From NCBI RefSeq assembly GCF_019303475.1, contig NZ_JABLSI010000001.1, forward strand, positions 178,248 to 242,247: DNA of 64,000 nt, given 5' to 3'. A model generated the notes under the pieces. The model worked only from the letters and a program-made list of their open reading frames with translations. It made no database searches and was not told the origin of the DNA. A program made the position numbers and the translations under genes. Shown here in pieces: positions 38,133 to 45,098 of the stretch. Source of the DNA: Streptomyces sp. JJ38. Lineage in GTDB: Bacteria > Actinomycetota > Actinomycetes > Streptomycetales > Streptomycetaceae. Each line of letters opens with the position of its first letter. The first letter of the stretch is position 1.

Positions 38133-39242
38133 ATGCCGCAGTTCGCCCTGAACCCCGAACAGACGTCCTGGTGTGCCGAGTTGCGTGCCCTCGCCGCCGA
38201 GAAGCTGCGCCCCCTCGCCGAGAGCGGCGCCCCCGGTGCCGTCAACCGGCCCCTGCTGGCCGCCCTCGGAGAGCTCGGGCTGCTGAACCACCTGTTCCCG
38301 GCCCAGGCCCTCGACCTGTGCCTCCTGCGCGAGTCCCTGGCCCACGGCTGCACCGAGGCGGAGACGGCCCTCGCCCTCCAGGGGCTCGGCGCCTGCCCCG
38401 TCGCGCTCGCCGGCACCGCCGCCCAGCGCGACCGCTGGCTCCCCAAGGTCACCGCCGGGCGGGCCGTCGCCGCCTTCGCCCTCTCCGAGCCCGGCGCCGG
38501 CTCCGACGCCGCCGCCCTCGCCCTCTCCGCCCGCCCCGACGGCGACGGCTGGCGGCTCACCGGCACCAAGACCTGGATCTCCAACGCCCCCGGCGCCGAC
38601 TTCGCCACCGTCTTCGCCCGCACGGGTGAGGAGCCCGGTGCCCGCGGCGTCACCGCCTTCCTCGTCCCCGCCGACCGCCCCGGCCTCACCGTCACCCCGC
38701 TCGACATGCTCGCCCCGCACCCCATCGGCACCCTCGACTTCGACGGCGTCCCCGTCAGCCGCAAGGACCTGCTCGGCGAGGTCGGGGGCGGCTTCGCGCT
38801 CGCCATGCGCACCCTCAACCTCTTCCGCCCCAGCGTCGGCGCCTTCGCCGTCGGCATGGCCCAGGCCGCCCTCGACGCCGCCCTCGACCACGCCGGCTCC
38901 CGCCACGCCTTCGGCGGTCCTCTGCGCGACCTCCAGTCCGTCAGCCACCAGCTCGCGGAGATGGCCACCCGGGTCGAGGCCGCCCGGCTCCTCGTCTACA
39001 GCGCCGCCGCGGCCTACGACCGCGCCGAACCCGACGTCGCCACCCGCTCCGCCATGGCCAAGCTCCTCGCCACCGAGACCGCCCAGTACGTCGTCGACGC
39101 CGCCGTCCAGATCCACGGCGCCGCCGCACTGCAACGCGGCCACCTGCTCGAACACCTCTACCGCGAGGTGCGCGCGCCCCGCGTCTACGAGGGCGCCACC
39201 GAGGTTCAGCGCACCATCATCGCGAAGGAGCTCTACCGATGA
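38133..39242 (+). CDS. Acyl-CoA dehydrogenase
   Basis: A 369-residue FAD-linked alpha,beta-dehydrogenase of acyl-CoA. FALSEPGAGSDAAALALSAR and TGTKTWISNAPGADFATVFA are the FAD/substrate blocks, and YEGATEVQRTIIAKELY carries the catalytic glutamate in the short/medium-chain position. The ATG follows CAGGAGG. It starts the plus-strand operon divergent from the benzoate-CoA ligase and overlaps the RidA gene by 4 bases. In the proposed pathway it would act on the reduced cyclic or ring-opened CoA thioester. The 120-base divergent region, with TGACGACAGTCA, may hold the PaaX site. Confidence 0.93.
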   Translation: MPQFALNPEQTSWCAELRALAAEKLRPLAESGAPGAVNRPLLAALGELGLLNHLFPAQALDLCLLRESLAHGCTEAETALALQGLGACPVALAGTAAQRDRWLPKVTAGRAVAAFALSEPGAGSDAAALALSARPDGDGWRLTGTKTWISNAPGADFATVFARTGEEPGARGVTAFLVPADRPGLTVTPLDMLAPHPIGTLDFDGVPVSRKDLLGEVGGGFALAMRTLNLFRPSVGAFAVGMAQAALDAALDHAGSRHAFGGPLRDLQSVSHQLAEMATRVEAARLLVYSAAAAYDRAEPDVATRSAMAKLLATETAQYVVDAAVQIHGAAALQRGHLLEHLYREVRAPRVYEGATEVQRTIIAKELYR

Positions 39243-39637
39243 CCCTCGACCGCCGCAATCCCGACTCCCTCGCCCGCCCCTCCGGCTTCAGCCACGCCGT
39301 CGTCGCCACCGGCTCCCGTCTCGTCCTCCTCGCCGGCCAGACGGCCCTGGACGCCGACGGCCGCATCGTCCCCGGCGACCTCCCCGCCCAGTTCGAGCAG
39401 GCCCTCACCAACCTCCTCACCGCACTCCGCGCGGCCGGCGGCACCCCGGCCGACCTCGCCCGCGTCACCGTCTACACCACCGACGTCGCCGCCTACCGCG
39501 ACCACGCCCCCGAACTCGGCCGCCTCTGGCGCAAGCACGCGGGCCGCGACTACCCGGCCATGGCCCTCATCGGCGTCACCCGCCTGTGGGACGAGGAGGC
39601 CCTCGTCGAACTCGACGGTTTGGCTGTCCTGCCCTGA
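39239..39637 (+). CDS. RidA-family enamine/imine deaminase
   Basis: A 132-residue RidA/YjgF/UK114 protein, translationally coupled to the acyl-CoA dehydrogenase (ATGA). LVLLAGQTALDADGRIVPGD and TNLLTALRAAGGTPADLARV are conserved blocks. The arginine of GVTRLWDEEALVELDGLAV matches the RidA arginine that binds the carboxylate and supports enamine hydrolysis. Monooxygenation/reduction of anthraniloyl-CoA gives an enamine, so RidA could release its amino group as ammonia. That role is inference from chemistry and position. Confidence 0.9.
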   Translation: MTLDRRNPDSLARPSGFSHAVVATGSRLVLLAGQTALDADGRIVPGDLPAQFEQALTNLLTALRAAGGTPADLARVTVYTTDVAAYRDHAPELGRLWRKHAGRDYPAMALIGVTRLWDEEALVELDGLAVLP

Positions 39638-39874
39638 CCTCGGCTCCGCATCGGGCCCGCTGGCACCTCATGCCCGTGCTGCGGCTCCGGCTGCCTGCGC
39701 CGCTGGCCGGGCTCCTGCGGACTGAGAGAGACGAGCATGTCTCGCCACCCGCCTGACGTGCACGGCCGTCCCCAGGAAAAGGGGGAGCACAAGCTTGCCG
39801 GACCCGGAGTCAGAGATCACCGTCCCGGGCTCGGTGGGCTCCCTATTCCGCACCTGCCGTGACGGCTCGTTGCG

Positions 39875-39880
39875 TAGTGT
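39875..39880 (+). promoter_or_regulatory. -10 element of a leaderless promoter
   Basis: TAGTGT ends 6 bases before the ATG at 39887 and no Shine-Dalgarno sequence precedes that ATG, so the Crp/Fnr mRNA probably starts at the initiation codon. A -35 hexamer is not clear. Confidence 0.45.
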
Positions 39881-39886
39881 GATCGC

Positions 39887-40555
39887 ATGGACAAGCAGGC
39901 ATGCGTGACGGCGAGACGGACCCTGCGAGACCTTCTTCCGGCCTGGGCGTGGGACGCGTTGGCCGGTCACCAGCGACGAGCGCACAGGGCCGGTGAGGTC
40001 CTGCTGCGTCAAGGGGAGCCGGGTACCCACGTGCTCCTGTTGATCCGGGGCATGGTGAAGGTCGTCCGCGACGATATTGAGGGCAGGCAGCGGCTGCTTG
40101 CGTTCCGCGGGCCGGGTGAGGTGTTGGGTGAGATGGCGGTCCGGACCGGCGAGGTCCGTCTGGCGAGGGTCCAGACGATGACCGACTGCCGGGTGTCTGT
40201 CGTTCCCGCGCGCGATTTCCGGGACTTCGTCAAGCAGCACGGTCTGGCTGAGGAATTGGAGATCCATGGGCTGCACCGGCTTCGGGAACATACAGAGTGT
40301 GTCGAGGGCGACCTCGACGGGCGGCTCGCGGCGGCTCTCCTCCAACTGATGGAGATCTCCGCAAAGCAGGTCTTCTCCTTGACGCGGGACGAATTGGCGC
40401 AGCATCTGAACGTGGGGCGGAACTCGATCAGCGGTGCGCTGGAACGGTTCGGCCCGCAGTGCGTACGCACGGGGCGTACGAGCGTCGAGGTGCTCGACGC
40501 GGCCCGCCTGCGCGCTCTCCGTGACCGCCGCATCCCTCGGGGGAGAAGCGCGTGA
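39887..40555 (+). CDS. Crp/Fnr-family transcriptional regulator
   Basis: A 222-residue protein with an N-terminal cyclic-nucleotide-binding barrel (GEVLLRQGEPGTHVLLLIRG) and a C-terminal winged helix (FSLTRDELAQHLNVGRNSIS). The phosphate-binding cassette GEVLGEMAVRTGEVRLARV keeps the G-E-[ML]-[AG] and R-x-A elements typical of nucleotide binders, so a cNMP ligand is plausible; no Fnr cysteines are seen. It lies directly upstream of a nucleotide-cyclase-like gene with a 102-base gap. That pairing suggests the cyclase's product may be its ligand. Confidence 0.9.
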   Translation: MDKQACVTARRTLRDLLPAWAWDALAGHQRRAHRAGEVLLRQGEPGTHVLLLIRGMVKVVRDDIEGRQRLLAFRGPGEVLGEMAVRTGEVRLARVQTMTDCRVSVVPARDFRDFVKQHGLAEELEIHGLHRLREHTECVEGDLDGRLAAALLQLMEISAKQVFSLTRDELAQHLNVGRNSISGALERFGPQCVRTGRTSVEVLDAARLRALRDRRIPRGRSA

Positions 40556-40657
40556 CCGGCATCACGCACCATCCGCACTGCGGAAGCGGAACACCTCACG
40601 CGCCTTCGTGAAGCTCAAGGGGGACAGCGAACGCACCCCCAATGCGAAGGAACGACG

Positions 40658-41605
40658 ATGTACGAGCACGATGCCGATCTGCCCCAGAGCACAGCCGCTC
40701 CGCACACCCGCAGCCGCCCGCTTCCCCCGTACCGCGGAATCCTCGCGGTGGACGCCAAGGACTTCACCGGCCGTCCCGCCATCGAGCACGAGGTCATCAG
40801 CCGTCTGGTGCCGGAGCTGCTCCGGACCTCGCTCGAACGTGCCGGTCTGGCACGGGTCTGGGCGGACCGGGTCTTCCCCGCCAGCACGGGGGACGGCTAC
40901 GTCCTCGGCTTCGACCCGACGTTGCTGCCGCTCGTCCTCCACCCCTGGCTGTTGACGCTCCAGGAGACGCTGACCGACTTCAACATCCACTCACATGGGA
41001 CGGTGCCGATCCGTCTCCGTGTGAGCCTGCACGTCGGCCCGCTGCCGGACACCGGCGACGCGTTCGGCGGCAATGGGACCGTGCGGAACGACACGCACCG
41101 GCTGCTGGACTCGACCCCGGTCAAGGCCGTGCTGGCCTCCTCCAGCGAGAACATCACGCACGTGGCCGCCATCCTCTCCGACCGCTGCTACGAGGACGCC
41201 GTCGCAAGCGGCTACACCGGCCGTCATCCGGACCACTTCATCGAGGTGGCGGCGACGGTCGAGGGCAAGCCGTTCGCCCAGAGAGCGTGGATCCACGTCC
41301 CGGCACCATCGGGCCCCCTGCGGAACACAGGGGTTCTCGGCCAGGGCGCACACCCGGGAGACGGGGGGCAGGCACGTCCAGAAGGTGACGACGGCCTCCG
41401 GCCCGGCGAGCGCCACCACGTTACGCAGCACTGGACAACGAACAGCGCACCCAGCGGAAACGTCAATACCGGAACGGTGCAGGGCGGGCAGAGTGTGTCG
41501 AACCACCACACCGTCGGTGACCACGTGGGCGGCAACAAGGCGGGACAGGTCCGGGGCTTCCAAGGCGACCAGGTGCGCGGTGACAAGAACCAGGACCGCC
41601 GGTGA
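40658..41605 (+). CDS. Class III nucleotide-cyclase-like protein with C-terminal GGQ motif
   Basis: A 315-residue soluble protein. The first about 215 residues match the class III cyclase fold: GILAVDAKDFTG supplies metal ligand Asp32, STGDGYVLGF supplies Asp79, and NDTHRLLDS supplies Asn144 and Arg148 at the transition-state spacing N-x3-R. The lysine expected three residues before GD in adenylyl/guanylyl cyclases is Ala75, so the base preference may differ. The C-terminal tail is Gly/Asn/Gln-rich, with SGNVNTGTVQGGQSV (266-280), the motif shared by four proteins here. AAGGA lies 6 bases before the ATG; the stop overlaps the next gene (GTGA). Confidence 0.72.
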   Translation: MYEHDADLPQSTAAPHTRSRPLPPYRGILAVDAKDFTGRPAIEHEVISRLVPELLRTSLERAGLARVWADRVFPASTGDGYVLGFDPTLLPLVLHPWLLTLQETLTDFNIHSHGTVPIRLRVSLHVGPLPDTGDAFGGNGTVRNDTHRLLDSTPVKAVLASSSENITHVAAILSDRCYEDAVASGYTGRHPDHFIEVAATVEGKPFAQRAWIHVPAPSGPLRNTGVLGQGAHPGDGGQARPEGDDGLRPGERHHVTQHWTTNSAPSGNVNTGTVQGGQSVSNHHTVGDHVGGNKAGQVRGFQGDQVRGDKNQDRR

Positions 41606-43656
41606 CGGAGACTGGAGGGCCGGGAAATGCCGAGGAACCGGCACCGGAGGACATGGCGCGTGCGACGTTCGCGTTCAACTACGCTCCCGGTGGCAACATC
41701 AATACCGGTGGCCTCAAAGGCGGGCAGAGAGTAGGCGGTGAGCAGGGCACAGGCCGCCGGGCCAGGGTGCACGAAGGACCGATCCCGCAGAGCGAGGTCG
41801 AGCAGGCGACCTTCGGCTTCGCGGAGCCGAAGTGGTTCTCGGCGGCGGCCGGGACCCTGGGCGGCGGCCTTCTCTTCCTGGCGGGGAGTCCGGGATCGGG
41901 TCGCCGTACCGCGGCACTCAATCTGCTGCTTCGGCATTGCCGGGACGCCGGTTCACTGCGGGCGTTGGACAGTACAACGGTGCTGGACCGGTGGCGACCG
42001 TCGCGTTCCGGTGGCTACCTCATGGAAGGGCTGTTGCCGGACAGACTTACGGCGGGCCTGCTGGGGCACCTGCGGTCTCTCCTCCGTGAGGCCGAGGCAG
42101 TCATGGTGATCGTCCTGCCGGACGATCCCGAACTGCTGCGGGGACTGGGGAAGAACCTCCACCTGCGGCCCGTTGACTGTCAGCCGCCACCTCCGGAGAG
42201 CGTCTTCGAGGCACGGTTCGAGGCGGAGGTACCTCCGCCCGCCGAACGGGAACGGCTGCTGTCGGCCTTGGAACCCGGCCTGCTGGACGAGTTGCTCGTA
42301 CCGAGTCTGATGCCCGCCGAGGTGGTGGAACTCGTGGCGGCCGTAGTGGCGGCCGACGGGGATCGTGCTGCTCTGGGCGACCTGAGGGAGCGTCTCAGCT
42401 ACCGGGCGGAGGACGAGGTGCCGGAGCTGATTCGGACACTGCGCGAGGACGCCTACGGACTGGCCTTCCTCTTGGCTGTCTGTGTCTTCGAGGGTCTGGA
42501 CCAGCGGGTCGTCAGAGAAGAGGCGGACCGGCTGCTGGAGCTGGCGGACGGGCGCCTGACCGCGCGGATACCTGCCAAGGAGGGTGACGAGGGCGGGCAA
42601 GAGGAGCGAGACAATCCGGCGTTCGTCTTCCGCCGGTCACTGACGGATTTGCTACGGGCGGTGGGTGCGAAGCCCGGTGCTCGGGAGATCCGGACGGACG
42701 GAGGCTATGCCCACGTCGTGGAGGCCGTGACGTTCATCCGGCATCAGCAGGCCGAGGCGGTTCTCCGGCACGTGTGGCGAGAGTATGGTCCGCTCTCCGA
42801 TCTGCTGGTGGGCTGGCTCGCTGACGTGGACGGTCGGCGCACGGAGCTGACCCAGCCGGTGGGCCGGGTGATGGGCCTGGCCGCGCGTTGGGGAGGCGGC
42901 CGTCAGGCGCTGGAGCACATCGGGAAGCTGGCCGCGTCCGAGCGTGGCTCCAGTCGACGAATTGCGGCTCACGCCCTGGGCCTCGCGGCGGAGGACCCCG
43001 TTCTGGCGACGGAGGTGTGGCATCGGCTCAGTATGTGGAGCAGGCGGCGCGATCCGTATCTGCGGGCCACTGTGGCGCATGCCTGCGGTGACACGTTCGG
43101 GCAGTCCCGCCCCGAGGCGGCCTTGCGGCTGTTGGGTGAGGTGGCCTTCGGCACCGGAAGCGGCGCCGAAGACGCGGTGGTGTCGGCTGCGGTGGGCACG
43201 GCGCTGGCTCAGCTATTCTACGCAGGCGAGGAGCAACGTGTGTTCGAACAGTTGGCCCGGTGGGCGGCGGATCCGCCGAATGGAGCCGCCTCGCTGTTGG
43301 CGGTGTTCCCAGCCCTCCTCGCCTCACCCCGGTGGTTCCAGCGGGAGCTGGCAGCGCGGACGGAAACCAGTGAGCGCATCGTGGACATGGTGCGGGCGTC
43401 GTTGAACTCCGCGGAGACCTTCGACGCGACGAGCCGCGTCCTGCTCCGCTGGTGTTCCGACGCGAGGTGGGACGAGGATCTCACGTGTGCGGTCGAGCAC
43501 TTGGTACACGCGCTGGCCAACCCGCTGGACCACGGCGCGTTCCGGTTCTTCGTCGACTTGGATCGCGATGACCAGTCAGGCACGTCTCGGCTCGTGGGAC
43601 AGGACATCGCTCAGAAAGCCCTCACCCGATGGCGACGAGGGAGGACGCAGGCATGA
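41602..43656 (+). CDS. STAND-like P-loop NTPase with N-terminal GGQ motif (paralogue 1)
   Basis: A 684-residue protein. Residues 30-44 are GGNINTGGLKGGQRV, the shared motif. A P-loop follows at 95-103 (GSPGSGRRT) with the canonical lysine replaced by arginine, then a Walker-B-like hydrophobic strand ending in acid (AVMVIVLPDD). The C-terminal 300 residues are helical and repeat-like (VAHACG, LLRWCSD), perhaps a superhelical sensor. It is a clear paralogue of the protein at 45091-47088: motif, GRRTAALN P-loop and C-terminal blocks occur in the same order. GTG start coupled to the cyclase-like gene; its stop overlaps the next ATG. Function unknown; a signalling or conflict ATPase is inferred. 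Confidence 0.8.
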   Translation: MTETGGPGNAEEPAPEDMARATFAFNYAPGGNINTGGLKGGQRVGGEQGTGRRARVHEGPIPQSEVEQATFGFAEPKWFSAAAGTLGGGLLFLAGSPGSGRRTAALNLLLRHCRDAGSLRALDSTTVLDRWRPSRSGGYLMEGLLPDRLTAGLLGHLRSLLREAEAVMVIVLPDDPELLRGLGKNLHLRPVDCQPPPPESVFEARFEAEVPPPAERERLLSALEPGLLDELLVPSLMPAEVVELVAAVVAADGDRAALGDLRERLSYRAEDEVPELIRTLREDAYGLAFLLAVCVFEGLDQRVVREEADRLLELADGRLTARIPAKEGDEGGQEERDNPAFVFRRSLTDLLRAVGAKPGAREIRTDGGYAHVVEAVTFIRHQQAEAVLRHVWREYGPLSDLLVGWLADVDGRRTELTQPVGRVMGLAARWGGGRQALEHIGKLAASERGSSRRIAAHALGLAAEDPVLATEVWHRLSMWSRRRDPYLRATVAHACGDTFGQSRPEAALRLLGEVAFGTGSGAEDAVVSAAVGTALAQLFYAGEEQRVFEQLARWAADPPNGAASLLAVFPALLASPRWFQRELAARTETSERIVDMVRASLNSAETFDATSRVLLRWCSDARWDEDLTCAVEHLVHALANPLDHGAFRFFVDLDRDDQSGTSRLVGQDIAQKALTRWRRGRTQA

Positions 43657-44534
43657 GTGAAGTGGTTTCCGACGGACTGTTCCAGCGAATGAACACAGCC
43701 CCATGGCGGGCGATTCTGCGGTACCGGTGGGTGTCGCCCCGGGGGCGTGCGCTCGTCGTTCGAGACCGGGCCGGTGAGTACTACCTGCTTTCGCGAGTCG
43801 GTGTGCCGGGCGAGCCAGGTGGAGACCTTCCGCTCGCCGACGACGTGCCGTCACCCCGGCTGGGAGGCGGCTATGCGGACGCTTTCGAGGTAGATCTGAC
43901 GGAGCGGCTCCATACTCGGGCGGTCGGCCTCCCGACCGTCTACGGAACCGAGTCCATGGATCTGTATGTCTCGTGGTGGGTGCATGACCCCGTGCGGGTG
44001 GTGCAGTCCCACACTGTGCACGGTTGGCATGTTGTGAGCGTCGAGCTCACCCGCGCTCTGACCATCCTGGATCAGACCCGGCGCGGGGCACAGCGCGAAC
44101 TGGGCCCGCAGGACATCCTGCGCCACCTCGGTGACCCGAAACGTCTGGACGCGGTCGGCCTGACCTACAGGGTTTTCGACGTGCGACGCCGGGAATCGCC
44201 GGACGAGCTGATTCTCGGGCGGTTGAGCGATGCTCCTATGCCCGATTCCTGGACCGTCAATCGACGAGGCGAGTACGAGTTCTGTCTCCAGGCTTTGCGT
44301 AACGGGCCGGCGTCATTGGCGGCGCTGTGGCTCCTGCGGTGTCCCGACCAGGTGAGCCAGGTAGTGGACTGGGCCGTTGCGCACCAGGACCTCCTCGCGC
44401 CCCACACAGATTGGCAAGAGGAGATGGCCGCACTGCTCGGCATGTTGTCGGAGCAGGAACGCGAGGAACTCTCCCACCTCCTGTACGAGCGGGTGACGGC
44501 CCTCGGTCATCGCATGCCAAATCCTGGGAGCTGA
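43653..44534 (+). CDS. Possible SPFH/band-7-like protein, 293 aa
   Basis: Translationally coupled to the P-loop gene by ATGA. The central part (MDLYVSWWVHDPVRVVQSHT, then GWHVVSVELTRALTILDQ) recalls the core of SPFH/band-7 domains, which form membrane scaffolds, but no membrane segment is visible. The C-terminal third is helical (CPDQVSQVVDWAVAHQDLLA, LSEQEREELSHLLYERV). It is the last gene of the first operon, before a strong terminator. The SPFH idea is a weak resemblance only; otherwise unknown. Confidence 0.7.
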   Translation: MSEVVSDGLFQRMNTAPWRAILRYRWVSPRGRALVVRDRAGEYYLLSRVGVPGEPGGDLPLADDVPSPRLGGGYADAFEVDLTERLHTRAVGLPTVYGTESMDLYVSWWVHDPVRVVQSHTVHGWHVVSVELTRALTILDQTRRGAQRELGPQDILRHLGDPKRLDAVGLTYRVFDVRRRESPDELILGRLSDAPMPDSWTVNRRGEYEFCLQALRNGPASLAALWLLRCPDQVSQVVDWAVAHQDLLAPHTDWQEEMAALLGMLSEQEREELSHLLYERVTALGHRMPNPGS

Positions 44535-44585
44535 CAGCCCGATACGCAGAGCTGAGCCGGGCTGAGGAACGGATAGACGAAGGGG

Positions 44586-44615
44586 ATGGGCAGGCCGCTC
44601 CGGTGGCCTGCCCAT
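44586..44615 (+). terminator. Rho-independent terminator
   Basis: ATGGGCAGGCC pairs perfectly with GGCCTGCCCAT (11 bp) around an 8-base loop, followed by TCTTGTTGTT. This is a textbook intrinsic terminator and closes the cyclase/P-loop/SPFH-like operon, so the genes from 44787 form a separate transcript. Confidence 0.85.
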
Positions 44616-44786
44616 TCTTGTTGTTCCCCGGGCCTGCGATGCCTATTCCCAGGTGCATCCCGGTGCCCGCTTCCGGGTCACCCTGTTCGGTTTGTGGCCA
44701 CCAACACTCCTTCTGTGCACTGGTGAAGCGGATGAAGCCCTGAATTCCTGGGAATCTCGTTGTGTCAGAGAATCCGGTCGTCAGGC

Positions 44787-45098
44787 ATGTCGACCGATGA
44801 GCGTTCCTGGAGGAATGAATTGCGTGAGCATGACGAAAGCGCGACCGAACTCTCCGGCATTGGGGAAGGAACGCACAGCGCCCTGCGAGGCGAAGAGGCC
44901 GGCGTGCGGCCGCAGGAGTCCGGCCGCCCGCCCGCGCTGCTGCGTCCCGAGAATCCCGCGCCCGCACGGTTGAACCCGTACACCGGCGGGATGCGCGCCG
45001 ATGGCGGGATCATCAACACCGGCATTGTGCACGGCGGGCAGCACGTCACGGACATCACTGTCGCGAAGGGCGAGGCGTGGGGTGTCGAAGATGACTGA
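44787..45098 (+). CDS. Small GGQ-motif protein, 103 aa
   Basis: A disordered-looking protein rich in Glu, Arg and Pro whose only conserved-looking element is GGIINTGIVHGGQHV (73-87), matching the motif in the cyclase-like and both P-loop proteins. It has no enzyme domain, so an adaptor or nucleating role is plausible. It overlaps the following P-loop gene by 8 bases. The ATG at 44787 is the best start; no strong ribosome site is visible. It is called a gene mainly because the motif matches its neighbours and the gene is coupled to the next. Confidence 0.6.
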   Translation: MSTDERSWRNELREHDESATELSGIGEGTHSALRGEEAGVRPQESGRPPALLRPENPAPARLNPYTGGMRADGGIINTGIVHGGQHVTDITVAKGEAWGVEDD

